Shown here in pieces: positions 1 through 14,100 of a stretch of DNA of 64,000 bases; positions within the stretch are counted from its first letter, which is position 1, and every line of letters begins with the position of its first letter. The stretch comes from Diadema setosum (Eukaryota > Echinodermata > Echinoidea > Diadematoida > Diadematidae). The notes under the pieces are model-generated. The model was not told the origin of the DNA, did not search any database, and was given only the letters and a program-made list of their open reading frames with translations. The DNA is taken from assembly GCA_033980235.1 (NCBI GenBank), contig CM067072.1, positions 21,951,047 to 22,015,046 of the forward strand, written 5' to 3'. Both the position numbers and the translations under genes were made by a program.

Positions 1-1222
1 TGGCATATTTTTTTTTTTGTTTTGGTATTCAACCTACTTGTGCCTGGAAGTGTATTATCTGTTACATGACATACATTAATATTGAACTGAGGTTACCGTG
101 CCCCAGGCATGTCAGGATTTTAAACTTATAAATTATTTATAAATTAATGTATAAGGTTATATGAATGAGTGAATGAATAAAAAGGGCAGTCATAAAAATG
201 TAGCTAATGTTTAAGTTAAAAACAATGGTAATGACAGTGCGGTGCCATTTTTGATGACCCAGCTCATGTATAAAACACAAGCTCACTGGGCGTACCTCAC
301 CGATGAGAGTGTGTTTGTGTAATTATGATTTTGTATAGCATGTTGGTGTTCTTTTTTATAGAGGGCAGATGTTTAATGAATTTTATATTTTGCATTTCAA
401 AGCGGCGGTTGACTTTGCAGTTGTTTGCCCCTTTCTCTATATACTCAAACCCCCTTTTACTTGGTGCGATACTAGGCGTAATTTGTAGTGCATCTGGTAT
501 ATTTTATTTACGGCGATTTATATTGATTGGAAGGAAATTATAAAAATAATTAGTTCTCTCCTTTGTTCTGCTGGGTTAAAATACTGTCTTTTAAAATATT
601 TGCTATTGGAAAGTGATGACGTACTTGAATATCATATGAGATTTACTTCATTGCGGCACATACACTATGTCATTACCTTGTCCTTCGCTACTATGCTGGG
701 TTCGACTTTCTTTCTATTATCTAAGATTCTATAAGGTTTAGTTTCGTAATTGTTATAAGCTATCTAGCTATAGGCAAGATACTCATAAAAATGAAAATTT
801 TGTTGGGGCGTGTAGGCTGAATGTCTCTGCAAATTTGCATATATCGCCACTCGCCAGCTACATTTAGTTTTTTTTTTCACTTGTGTGTTTTTTTTTTTTA
901 TTCATTGGCTGGGTTAGGGATCGGCATCTAGGGATATGGATAGGGCGTGGTTGAGGTATGTTAGATGCTGTGTGTTTGGAATGTTTGTACCACATGTTCA
1001 GGTGGAAGGAGGCATAGGTTTCTTTTCAGTGATGGTTCTGCTATTTGCTCGCACTCAAACTAGTTACATGTTTATACAAATCAGCTGTGCTCTCTCTGTA
1101 CTCACAACTCGTTGGAAAGTCTCGGAGAGGCCTGAACGGGAACGCATGGGAGAGGTCTTTGTATTATTCATGTCTTGTGCTAATGCACGCTTTATCATTC
1201 ATAATGAGAATCTTGTTATATA
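1..1222. other. No recognisable gene
   Basis: AT-rich sequence with T-tracts near 8-20, 868-878 and 890-900. Short open frames at 325-543 and 936-1236 show no domain, no splice-site support and no similarity to the genes nearby. The stretch just before 1223 could be the 5' untranslated part of the LINE that follows, but no boundary is visible. Confidence 0.5.
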
Positions 1223-4200
1223 ATGGAAACAAATGAGCATCTTACGTTAATTTCTTTGAATGTTCGGGGAGTAAGGGATAGGGCTAAGAGGAATAACATT
1301 TTTGCATGGTGTAAAAGCAAAGGAAGTGACATTGTTTTTCTTCAATAAACTTATAGTACTGCTGATGTAGAGGAAATTTGGAGCTCAGAGTGGGATGGCT
1401 CAATGTTTTTCAGCCACGGATCAAACCATAGTAGGGGAACTTTAGTTTTGTTACCCCCAAATTTAAAGTTTAAAATTGAGAATGTTTCATTAGATAAAGA
1501 TGGGCGTTATATATTACTGAAGGGAGAATTGAGAAGCGTGAAAATGTTAGTAGGCAATTGTTATTTCCCAACTAGAGACAAAGAAAAAAAAAAGTTCGAA
1601 TTTTTGGATAAGCTAAATACTAAGATATCGGAATTGTATGATCCTTCTCAGCTCGTAGTTTTAGGGGGGTGGGATTTCAATATACTCATGAATGGAAAAT
1701 TAGATTATATGGGGCAAAAAAATATTATAAAAACTAAGTTCAATGAGAAATTGGAAGAATTTTTGAGAAGGTATGAGTTAGAAGATGTGTGGTGAAAAAG
1801 AAACCCGGAAAAAAGGGAATTTACCTTTAGGCAAAAGTGACCAATCGTTCGAAGTCGTTTAGACTATTGTTGTTGTTTTTTTTTCCTCTAATGCGCTTAA
1901 TTTGGTTAATAAGTGCGATATCATTACGTCAATTACACCTGACCATTCCTGTATTTTGTTACAACTTAAGAATCTAGCAGATAAATTTTCATTTGGTAAA
2001 TCTTATTGGAAATTTAATAATAGTTTAGGTGCAGATCTTGAGTTTGTTGATATGTTGAATGAGAAAATTTATCAAGTAAGGGAACAATTGATTCCAGAAA
2101 TGCAGGATGAATTACTTTTTTGGGACTTTCTAAAGATGAAAATGAGAAATATAATAACTATTCAAAGGAGAAGGCAAAACGAAGGAGAAAGGAAATAGAA
2201 AAGTTAGAATCAGAAATAAGTCACTTACAAACTCAATTATTGATTTTAGTTGCAAAATCTATAACGGACGAAATTGAAGAGAAAAAAGCAGCATTAAACA
2301 ATTTATATGATTATTCTCGCCAAGGTCTAAGAATTAGGTCAAGAGCAGAGTGGTATGAAGAGGGAGAACAGAAAACACAGTATTTTGAACAGTTATTGAA
2401 ATTTAAGAAAAGGAAAAGTGTTATTAAAGAAGCATATAATGAAAAGAAAGAAATAGTGTCAGATAAAAATGAGATTTTGAAAATTATTAGAACATTTTAT
2501 GAAAAATTGTATTCTGTTTGTGATATTTTTGAAGATGAAAAGTTGATGTTCTTATCGGCTATTCCCAAATTAAATGAAGAAAGTAGAAATTTATGTGAAG
2601 GTGAAGTAACTAAAAATGAATGTTATGAAGTTTTGAAGGAAATGAAAGTTAATAAGTCTCCGGGAAATGATGGATTCACTGTGGAGTTTTATAATACTTT
2701 TTGGCCAGTTTTAGGAGATATCTTATTTGAAACGCTAAATGAGGCATATAATAGGGGGGAACTGTCCACATCTCAAAAGCAAGGAGTAATTACACTTATA
2801 GAGAAGGAAGGTAAAGATGGTATGTATGTTCAAAATTATGGACCTATTACCTTGTTAAATGTTGACTATAAGATTTTATCAAAAATATTAGCCAAAAGGT
2901 GTTACCTGAAATTATTCATCATGATCAAGTAGGTTATATGAAAAACAGAAATATCGGAGAAGCTGTAAGAATAATAGATGACATTCTTTTTCATGCATTG
3001 GAACATCCTTGCGGCTATCTAGTTGCGGTGGACTTTGAGAAAGCATTCGATTCGGTAGCGCATATCTTTCTATTTAAAATTCTGCAATTATTTAGTTTCG
3101 GGAATTTATTTCAATTTTGGGTCAAAGTCTTGTACACGGATATCAGCAGCTGCGTTATGAATGTTGGAAACTCAACGAGGTACTTTAATATCAAACGGGG
3201 TGTGAGGCAGGATGATCCTCTGTCTCCATATATATTTTTATTAGCTATGGAAATTTTAGCTGGAGCTATTAGAAAAGATAAGGATATTAAGGAATTCAAT
3301 TTGGTCAAAATGAAATAAAACAAATTTTATACGCGGATGATATATTTTGTTTGTGAAAGATGAGGGCTCAATTAAAAGGTTACAATTTTTATTTGATGAA
3401 TATGGGAAAATAAGTGGTCTCAAAATAAATAAAGGGAAGACTATTTTTTTTTATGGCTTGGGGAGGAAAAGGATAGGCCAAATATTCATTTGTTTGAGAA
3501 TTTTGTCCAAGATTTCACAATATTAGGAATTCATTTTTCTTTAGATGTCAAGGCAAAAGAGAATTTTAATTTTAAAGAAATATTAAGCAAGATAAAAAGC
3601 CTTTTAGGATGGTGGAAAGAAAGGGATTTAACACTTATGGGGAAAATACACCTTATGAAAACATTCGCCTTGTCAAAATTAAATTATGTAGCATATGTAA
3701 CGCCTTCTATATGGAGAAAAAGAAGTTGGGTGGATATTATTTTTTGACTTCAGTTTTAGTACAGTAGGAGGTAGATTTCTGTTTATGCGTGACTTCGATT
3801 CATCTATTATGACAGATAATGTACCACCTTTTTATTCGAAAATGTTGAAGGCTTGGCTCGATATTTATAAATATAGACAATTGGAAAATGATGTTGTAAA
3901 TCCAATAATATTTAATAATAGAAGTGTACGCATAGGAGGTAGGATGTCTTTTCATAGAGACTTATTTTATGCAGGAATAATTACAATACAAGATATATTA
4001 GATAACGGTCATTTGAGATCTCAGTCACATTTTCAAAGCTTGGGTCTTGGTTTTAAGGCGGAAGAATTGCTTAAACTGAGTGATATATTTAATGCTATAC
4101 CCCAGAAATGGAAGGACCCTATGAGAGCAGGTACACTTCAACAAGCTGATTCTACAAAGTTTGATTTAAAATTGATTTTTTTTTCAGGTCAGAGAGTAAA

Positions 4201-4824
4201 TTTGCAAGTTTTAAAATCGAGGAAAATAATGAGGCTATAGTGGAAGATTTACAATCATCTTATGTTTTACAAATTAAAGACAACCACAGTAGTTATGATT
4301 ATACAAACAAAGAAATAAAAGATCTTTTTATTAAACCGAGTAAGTGTACATTGATAAGAAAACATAGAGAATTTCAATTTATGATGTTACATGGTGTAGT
4401 TTACAATAAGGAGCGTTTAGTGAAGTTTGGTTTTGTCACAGACAGCCTTTGTTCTTTTTGCCAACATGAGCCTGAAACTTATTTGCACTTATTCTTACAC
4501 TGTGTTAAAGTGAAACCGTTATGGGAATTTATAATTAATTATTTTGATATAAATGAGTTAAGGAATATGGATTGGAGAAATATATTTGGGGGAGTCTCGG
4601 GTTATTCAAATAGATCAAAATGTGTAAATAGTTTGATCATTCTAATAAAATACACAATTTTTAAATCTAGGAAGGGAAATAAGTTGCCCACTAGAGAAAA
4701 GATGCAAAAGATCATTGTTGAATTAGTAAATGAGGAAAAAATCATTGCAACCAAGGCTGGAGAGCTACATTTACATTTACAAAAATGGGAATATTTTGAG
4801 ACTTTGTTGAATGAACCAGTCTGA
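1223..4824 (+). mobile_element. Decayed Tx1/L1-like non-LTR retrotransposon (LINE ORF2 relic)
   Basis: Relic of a LINE ORF2 polyprotein that would nick target DNA and reverse-transcribe its own RNA. In order: an APE-type endonuclease start (SLNVRGVRDRAKR, then DIVFLQ followed by TAA where ET is expected); FSHGSNHSRGTLVL near 1407; an endonuclease-like GGWDFNIL near 1670; RT motifs NKSPGNDGFTVEFY (about 2650), DFEKAFDSV (about 3033) and GVRQDDPLSPYIFLLAMEI (about 3199); YADD at 3330-3341; and a C-terminal zinc-finger-like CSFCQHEPETYLHLFLHC (about 4450). The fragments lie in different frames, with a stop near 1345 and others near 1793-1840, and frameshifts near 2900, 3320 and 3750, so it cannot encode a working protein. 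The NVRG/FSHG motifs and late cysteine-histidine motif fit the Tx1/L1 group; the clade is inferred. The 5' end and poly(A) end are not defined. Confidence 0.85.
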
Positions 4825-5239
4825 AGTGCTTTGGTTTTGTGGAATCTGTTGGGTTCTTTGTGGAATCTAATAGGTGTCTGTGGCACCTTAAGAATATATT
4901 TCCTTTGTGTATGACGTATGACTTATTTGAAATGGAAATATTTGGTATCTTTCAGCTTTTTTAAGCTTTATGCAACGTCTGTGACTTCTATGAAAATAGT
5001 AATGTTTCCATAGTATTCCACTCTTTCTTTTCCTCATTTTTTTTCTTCCTTTCCTTCATTCCTTCTTCATTCTCCTTATCCTCCTCTTCTTTTTCCTTTT
5101 TTTTTTCTTTTGTTGTTTTCTATTTTCTCCCCCTCCGTGCTTATCCCATGCGTTCCTGTCAGCCTGTTGGCGGGCTGATTATATAACTATATTTCTTATA
5201 TTGTGATGTGTAGGCAAGAGCAGTTAACCTAATTAGGTG

Positions 5240-5240
<1 letters not shown>

Positions 5241-5272
<32 letters not shown>
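5241..5272. repeat. (TG)n microsatellite
   Basis: About sixteen uninterrupted TG dinucleotides, followed by a GTTTGTGTTT tail. Confidence 0.9.
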
Positions 5273-5275
<3 letters not shown>

Positions 5276-6425
5276 TGTTTAGGTGTTGATATGTATGTGT
5301 ACAGATAGGGGTGGGGGAGAAAACAGGAAGGGAGGGAACTGGTGGGGGTGGTAGGGATTTAGGAAGGGATATGAGTTAGGAGTTGGTGGGCGGGTGTTGG
5401 TCGATAAATAACATGGTTCCATTATTTATCATTTTACAATTTTGCTGTATAATTTTTTTGAATGATTATTAAGATTAATGTTAGAAGAGTTGAATCATCA
5501 TCGTTAAATTTAAGTAATTTTTGAGAGCATAGGGGAAATAACTGTATGTAAATTGATGATTGTCAATGAAAATGTAATTTTTGTTATTCCATTATGTACA
5601 GCAATAGTAAATTTGCTATTATGATCACAAATGTATATTTCAGTTATTTCATTTGTAGCAAATGAAATTGTTATTTTTTTTTGTATTACTTTGCATGGAA
5701 CAGAATAAATATTGTTGAAAAAAAAGTATGTGTGTCGGTTTGTGTGCAAATAGTTAGATGACACAATTTGAAACCCATATACCTGACTGTACTTGCTTAC
5801 CATTCCATTCCAGATTAAAAAAAACAGTAACTAAAACATTGAAATTTTGATACCAGTTGATACCAGTTGGTTTGTTTGTTTTTTGCTCATGAATATTCAT
5901 AAGCTATACAAATTCTTTTCGTGAAAAACATAGAATATTGTTGAATTTATTTTTTTATGATTTCAATAAACTCTGAAATGTTTGAAATGTATCACAAATT
6001 TATTGTATATTATTGCCGTGATATTCACAATTTCAACTTGTACCTTTGATGAGCTATTTTCATATCTTTATAACAAAAGTGTAATCTACATGGTAACCAT
6101 GTCTTTACAGCATTACAACTAAATGGCCCTATATATGTGAATGAAATATCTTTGGTACTAAACTAGGTCTGGGATGGAGGCTAAGCCTAGATGTACTTGT
6201 AGGTTTAGGCTTTAGCTGTAGGATTATGATTTATGATTGACTAAATCAATCCCTTTCACCTACATGTAAACTATAATGAGTCCTCACGCAAAATCAGGGT
6301 GTGCGAATTTGTTGGTTTTGTGATGCACGGTAGTGTAGAGCACGATAGACTGATAATGTAAATCCCAAAAAAAGAAGAAAATGACAATAAGGCTATAAAT
6401 TGTTCTGTCACTATTTACTTATTTG

Positions 6426-6452
6426 CCCCCCCCCCCAAAAAAAAAAAAAAAA
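6426..6452. repeat. Compound (C)n(A)n tract
   Basis: Eleven C followed directly by sixteen A. The same C-to-A junction, or its complement, recurs near 9530, 11770 and 13040. Confidence 0.85.
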
Positions 6453-8113
6453 TATGCAAGATGCTATTTTTCGTTGTAACAAATCATCATTAAATAGAGG
6501 CTTAAATCTGGAGCCGGAAACCCACTTTCTATACAGTTCGGTAACTATACGTAGGAAAAACGTCTCAAAGTCTTCGATTACCAAACTATAGCTACTACGG
6601 TTTTATGTGCATCATTCTAATGGAAATGCCTTTTGGCAGTGAGCCTGGAATTATTATTATTATTGTTGTTGTTGTTGACTGATTTATATTTTTTTTTACT
6701 TACAGTAGACATTGCTTCAGTCGAAGCAATACGATACTCACTGAACGGTTTCTAAAGTTATTGTTTTTAATTTTGAAAGCTTAAGTCGACTAATGATACC
6801 ATGTTACTTTTACCGGAGGGAAGGAGTTTCAAGAGATTAGAGTCTTAACTGTCGTATTCCCTTTGATTCCATGCTCGAAGCCGCATGTTCATGTGTGGGA
6901 TTGTACAAAAAACCGGATCTGCCTCACAGATAACATGGATAAGGAGACAATTATAAATTATTGATTCATATTTCATTGCATAATGACCAGCCACTCTCTC
7001 AGGGAACAAAATAAATGAAATGAAATGAAGTACGGTAAATGTTTCTGTGATGTTTTTTTTTTTTTTTTTCCTCCCTACTTCATAAAAGATGAGCGATGCT
7101 TAAGGATTAAGACACGGGAATGCATGAATTGAAATTGATGAAATAAAACTCAACATTACTTGACTTGGCATGCTGGCGCACTAAATGTGACGAATTGATT
7201 GACAAATAACCATGCATGCAGATAATACCATATCTGTTCTATCTGTATAGCAGTCTAGCAGGAAAGAGATGGAATCGGCTTTGAAGGAGGGTACAGTTTC
7301 AAACCCTTCCACAGCATACAGCTCTGATTTAAACTTTTGCACATACTTCTTGACGGAAACTTTGTTAAATAAAAGGGTTCAGAGCTGAATATCCAATACG
7401 CCAAAATCATCAAAATAGCTATCATTTTCTTTGTCAGTTTCTATTCTCTCGAACCTCCTTATTTGAATTCTTTTCACATTTCATTTATATCGATTTACAA
7501 ATGTGACATCAAGAACTACAGTTATCCTCTTACCCAGTGATGGCTGCGCTGAAATCTTTCAAATTCATAACTTTTCAATGGACTGTGCGGTATCCCTACG
7601 CTTTTCCGGACTTCAATTATGTCTTTGCTAATATTGCATCATGCACTCAATCCATATGTCTTATTTGGTTTCATTCCCAGTTCAGTCGCATTTGCATATC
7701 AAAAATCCCTGTCCTATGCGTGTCGATTCATGCAAGATTTGTCAGTGATATAGAAGCCATTAGCACGATTAGTCTTTTTTAGTCGTCTATTTTATACCGA
7801 AGTCAATTTACACTGGCATCACAGTTGACAAAGTCATTGTAAAAACACATTTATGCAAACAAACACCCACACACATGCTTACACACATGTATGTAATGCA
7901 TATGTATGCACACATAAATTAGTGTGTGTGAAATAACTATAAGCACGTACTATTCTTGTATGCATTGTTAGAGTGCTATGTTGACATCACGCAAAATTGT
8001 AAAACAAAATACACGATGAACATATATATAGAATTAGATATGTAATCCTCGAGGCACTTAAAAATTCCTACCTTCTGTTAATGATGACTTCTGTTTTAAA
8101 ATTCGTCAATCAG

Positions 8114-9254
8114 ATTTTTCAATTAGAAGTGACGTATCCGACCGATGTGGCTAACAAGAAGGAAAACCAAAAGAAGAACCGCTTCCTGAACGTCCTGCCA
8201 TGTAAGATTGATACGTTTGTCTTCCCCTCATCATTTAGTTGACAGGTAAAACAAGAATATGAACATAAACAAAAGAAAAAGCAAGAAAATAGTTGAGCAG
8301 AGGCCGTCATCAAACTCAAGCTTCAGCTTCAGCCTGGGGATGGTTAGTAACCGATCAGTGGGAATCGGTGGGAATGCTGGGGGATGATTGTTCCAATCCT
8401 CGTGGGATTCATTTTAAAGTACATTAGGTATCTATTGTTGTGTGGAAATTATTTGCAGAATGGTCTCATATTCAAGTAATGTGCAGTTTAATGTTTCCAG
8501 GTTAGCATGCCTGTATAGTGACGGGGCGATTAAACTGCACATTACTCATTACTTGAATATGAGACCATTCTGAAGCAAATACTTTTCACACAACAATAGA
8601 TATATGATGTACTCTTAAATGAATCCCACAAGGATTGGAACAATCATCTCCCAGCATTCCTACTGATTCCCACTGATCAGTTACTAGCTATCCCTTTTAA
8701 GCTGACGGTTTCCTGCAATATATTTGAATTAACTCGACTGAATAATCAGTGATTTTCCATTTGTTTTTGTATGATTATAATTCAACTATGCAATATTTCA
8801 TTATTGGCTCATTATGACTGTATTTCTTTTCATCTTGTGTTTGATATAAAATATTTTAGTGCTGGAAAATAGTTTGTACTGTTGTATATACTTTGTGAAA
8901 AAAAGCAGAAATAAATCAAATCAAATCAAATCAAATCAAAACTGTTAATGCCAGCCTCCTGGTTTTTTGTCGAATTGTTACCATATTTTCAGACAACAGC
9001 TGATTTAATCTAGATACTGATGCAAAGAAAATGCTAAGAACTATTACGGTTACGGTACATATTATTATAAGCAAAGTTGCGAAGTTCAGCGTAACCAGCG
9101 CTATTTTGAACTTTATAAATGCCTCCATACAGCTGTTGCATTTTTTACTTTCCTTTCGTACCACTTTGTTCACTGTAATGTTGTGCAATTGCAATCAACA
9201 ACCAAACACCTCATTGTGACTATATATACTGATTAGAACACACGCACTCACACT

Positions 9255-9305
<51 letters not shown>

Positions 9306-9541
9306 TTATTTATGTAATTATACTGTGAATATAACTTTCAATGTCATGCTGATAATGGCGTTAGTATTTGACATAATTTATACATTCATGTCTTGTACAG
9401 ATGACCATTCTCGGGTAAAGTTGAACTTGCGTGGGAGAGATCCAAATTCTGGTTACATCAATGCATCGTGGATACACGTAAGCAAGAAGCGGTCTTTTGA
9501 AATTCATGCGTTCTTTGGATACCCCACCCTCCCCCCCCCCC

Positions 9542-9597
<56 letters not shown>

Positions 9598-10398
9598 TTT
9601 TCTGGTGAGTTTTCCCTTTCTTTGTTTCAATATATATCACAAAAATGAAAAAAAGCTCCATCGCTTCGGCGATCCCTCGCATTTATTCCAAAGTTGATTT
9701 ACATCCAATTTGGTTTATGTCAGGTTAATGTATGTATTTTTTGTTACAAATGGGCATGTCATTTTGTACCTTTGGGAACCCCCTGGAGGACATTGTCGAG
9801 GGGATGGGGAAGGGAAAGACAGACAACAACCCAAAATCAAGGAATCTTGAAAACTGAAACGAAAAGCTAAGTTTGTGCTATGAGTTTGTTACATCAGTGG
9901 CTGTGGTTTCAAGTTTGTCCAAGAGATAGGCGGGGCTGGGGAGGGGATCACGTTAGAACCCAATTTTCACATTAAAGGCATGGTCAGATTTTTGACAAAC
10001 TTGAGTTATCGCTATAGAATAACAGAATAATGTGCAAATGTGCACCATTCCCCCAGAACCAGAAGTGAAAAACAAAGTTAGTACTTTGAGTAAGAATATT
10101 GGTGACTACAGTAGGAAGTCAGGGGGTTGTGGGGGGGGGGGGGGCTGGGGCAAGCTAGGATATAATTTTCATATTTATTTATTTATATTCTTGACTTGGC
10201 AAGCATTATCTCTCGTGTCGCAATATACGTATATTTCATACATGTACTCTGGAACCCCCTAATCAGAAAAAAAAAAAGAAATTTTGTCTAAAACAAGAAA
10301 TGCTCTTAGTTAATACATCGATCTGCTTTTTAGTAAGTATTTGTGGCACATCCAGGCGACGGGCGGGGAGCGAACTGGATGTCTGTTATATATGTGTA

Positions 10399-10446
<48 letters not shown>

Positions 10447-11128
10447 TTGGTTTATTTCTGATTTTGCATTCTTTTTAACTCCATACTTGGTGAATCTTGC
10501 CTTTTCATTTGCATATCACTGATGTCATTTGGACAATCTTTGAAAACTCATATAACTTTTATGAAAAATTTATATTTTGTTTAGGGTTATGATACACCGA
10601 AGAAATACATAGCTGCTCAAGGTACGTTATCCTTTATTTCTGTATATTGTGTTTCAAAACTATTTTCTTGTGTGTGTGTGTGTTTCGGTGATCAGAAACT
10701 AACTTATTGATCTTATGTTCTACATTGTTTATAAACATGACTGAGAATGAATAATTACCTGTGATCTATCTTTCCGTATTATACCCTATTAGTGCAGACA
10801 AAAACCAGTTCAATGAATACACGATCGATACATTAATTATTAGAATTTCTTTGGTTACATCGGTGAAACGGATGCACTATGCCGGTATTTAGCAAGTTTA
10901 TGATAATTTGCTTGCTTATTTACGTAAGAACTTCGTTTCTACGCATTTCGAGATTAATTAAGAACTATATATTCGACATTTTGCAATATCAAATTCATTT
11001 ATTGCGGAAAGAAACATGTTTTGATTATTAGCATAGAAATGCCGAATTTTAACTTAAATCAAGAATATAGACATTTTAAATTGTCATTGCCTTATCAGAG
11101 AATGTAGATATGGGTAATAATGACTAAA

Positions 11129-11175
<47 letters not shown>

Positions 11176-14100
11176 ATATTATTAGGCATATCCTGAAGGA
11201 AAAACCGGCACTATTTGATATGAAGTGACGTAAATTCCATCATGATATTCCATACATATCCCGCTATGCGGCCAGAGGTGCGAAACACTATACGCGGAAG
11301 TCACAGACTGAAATGGAAACTCTAGACTCAATTATGGTTTTTCCCACGCTTTGTTTTTTTTTTTTCAGACTGCTTCTTCTAAAGGTTGAAGTGGTTTGAT
11401 TTTCCACGACGCATTTTTGTTGTGGATGACTATTAGAATAACATATCTTATGACCGCTTGTTACTTTGATTCCTCAGGGCCGGCAGTTGCCACCATAAAT
11501 GATTTCTGGCGCATGATCTGGAAGTATGGCTGCAAAAAGGTCATCATGCTTACTAATCTTGTGGAGGGCAAGAAGGTCTGGAAAGTAGCCATTACATAGA
11601 AAGTTGCAGAATTATATCTGTTGTGAATAATGTGAACGCAATTTGCTCGATGGTTTGTTTTGATGAAAAAAAAAAGAAAGCGAAATAAAATGAGTTGAAT
11701 TGAACGTACTAAAAATACGTATACATAAAATGATAAAGAAACCAAGCGCGCCGGAACACTTCTGGTTTTTTTTTTTTTTTTTTTTGGGGGGGGGGCAAAA
11801 TCTCAACGGGGGCACATTTATGTGACGACGTGAGATCCTCGGCGCGGGAGCGAAGCGAGCGAGCGGGGGGGTGTGGAAAGGGGGATCCCCCTACTGTAGG
11901 GAGTTTTTGTAAAACAGGGTACAAAAGTCGCGTTTATAGACCATTTAACAGCAAATTTATAAGGAATTAAACATAGTGAAAAATAATCAGTGCGAAGGAC
12001 TATGATTATTACATACGGGAGTACATAATAATGTGATGGTGTGAGATCCTCGGCGAGGAAGCGAAGCGATCGAGCGGGGGGAGGGTGTGGGAGGGGGGAT
12101 ACACCCTCCCACGGTAGGGACTTTTTGTAAAAACAGAGTATAAAAGTAGCGTTTATAGAGAATTTAAAAGTAAATTTCTAGGGAATTAACATATTGAAAA
12201 AATCAGTTGGAAGGACTATGATCATAACATACGGGAGTACATTAATAATGTGATGGTGCGAGATCCTCGGCGAGGGAGCGAAGCAACCGAGTGGGGGGAG
12301 GGGGGATACCCCCTCCCACGGTAGGGACGTTTTGTAAAAACAGAGTATAAAAGTCGCGTTTATAAAACATTTAAAAGCAAATTTCTAGGGAATTAACATA
12401 TTGAAAAAAAAAATCAGTTGGAAGGACTATGATGTTAACATACGGGGGTATATTATGTGATGGAGCGAAGCGCCCGAGCGGGGGAGGGTGTGGGAGGGGG
12501 ATACCCCCTCCCACGGTAGGGACTTTTTGTAAAAACAGAATATAAAAGTCGCTTTTATAGAGCATTTTAAATTAAACTTCTGAGGAATTAAACATAGTAA
12601 AAGAAATCACTGCGAAGGACTATGATAATAACTTATGAAAACTTTTCATTTTACTATAAGTACGGGCAGAACGAGCGAGCCACTTTCACATTGCAATTTA
12701 TGTGAAATGTACTCATTAAAAGCTTAAACGTGATCACATCGTTCGAACAATAAAAAAATATTCTTATACTGCTAGAAAACAAAGAAGAAAATGAAAAATG
12801 TAAGGTTTACTAAAGGTATTGATTGTTTCAGCGAGCACACTGGAGGACACGAGGCTACCATCTATACACTAAATTTACTCATAAGTTCCTATTAGTGTAT
12901 AGATACAATAATGTATGTTGTTAGTGTATTATAATTTTCAGTTATGAAATTACAACATTTAGACAAGAAATATGCCTTTATTGTTCATTTTGGTCTTTAA
13001 ATCAGTGATTAATTATTTGTTACAGGGGGCACTTTTTTTTGGGGGGGGGGGGGGGGGGCAAAAACTCGTTTTTGCCACCCCTGCCCCCCCCCCCCCCCCG
13101 CTTCCGTCGCCCTTGAAAGAAACATAATAATATACATGGAATTTGTGGGTGTCTGATGTACCAGTAGTTTACTGAGGAGGCAAATTATTCATTGGAAGCC
13201 AATGATACGGGCTTCCGCTGCGACATCGTCATCTCGTGAGTCTTAGAACGACCCCCTCCGAGTCTTGGTGGGTGCTTCTTTAAGAAATGGATTCTTAGTG
13301 TGCATTCACTGTGAACCGTTACCATTGTAATCCATATCATCTTTAGAGATTATATGAGCTGTAATTTATAAGTTACACAGATCATTGCTTGGGATCTTTA
13401 AAGAAATAAAAATTTAGAAAAAGAAGGAGTCTATGGAGCTGAGTTGCGGTGACTTTGGTTTGGTTGACTATTGTTTCATCTTATTCGCTTTAGAGAAAAT
13501 GTGAACAGTACTGGCCAGACGAGAGTTGTTCCTATGGAGAAATTTATGTTGCTGCTAAAGGCAAGGACGTGACCAAGAATTACACCATCAGACGATTTGA
13601 CATTGATGTAAGTAAATGACTTGAGTTTACTAAGTGAAAGAATGTAGGCAATAAATATAATCGATGTAGCTTAAATATGTGACATTATGGAATGCGGGAT
13701 TATCATTGCTGTTGTTCTTCATATGTAATTGCACATACTCATTTAAATATAGAATGTTGTGAAGATAAATGACAAATTTTTGCTGAAATTAACAATAAGG
13801 TACTTGCATGCTCTTAGTAAATTTGAAACATGATGGCGATCATGTCAACAGATATGATTCTTGATTCTCGTCGGTATCGCGCAGATGGCTGGTGAACACC
13901 GAGAAGTGGTGCAATTTCACTACACAGCATGGCCGGATATGGGGGTACCAGAACAACCTTCCCAACTTATGAACTTCATCGAAGTCACTAGAGAAGTGGA
14001 AGGTGCAAGCAAGTCACCAATCATAGTTCATTGCAGGTATTATCGCATTACAATGTTGACGCAGTAAAGGAGTTGGTCATTAGAACTGATAATAGAAACT

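Larger units (their letters stand above)
4825..8113. other. Non-coding stretch between the LINE relic and the first RPTP exon seen
   Basis: No coding exon could be supported on either strand. The first part, to about 5480, is CT-rich then GT/GGGG-rich and may be LINE 3' untranslated sequence. I looked here for the juxtamembrane, transmembrane and FN3 exons of the downstream plus-strand RPTP and did not find a convincing match; they may be diverged, further upstream or off the window. Confidence 0.45.

Noticed and set aside
325..543. 72-codon hydrophobic open frame
   Set aside because: No splice sites, no relation to either RPTP and AT-rich composition; chance frame.
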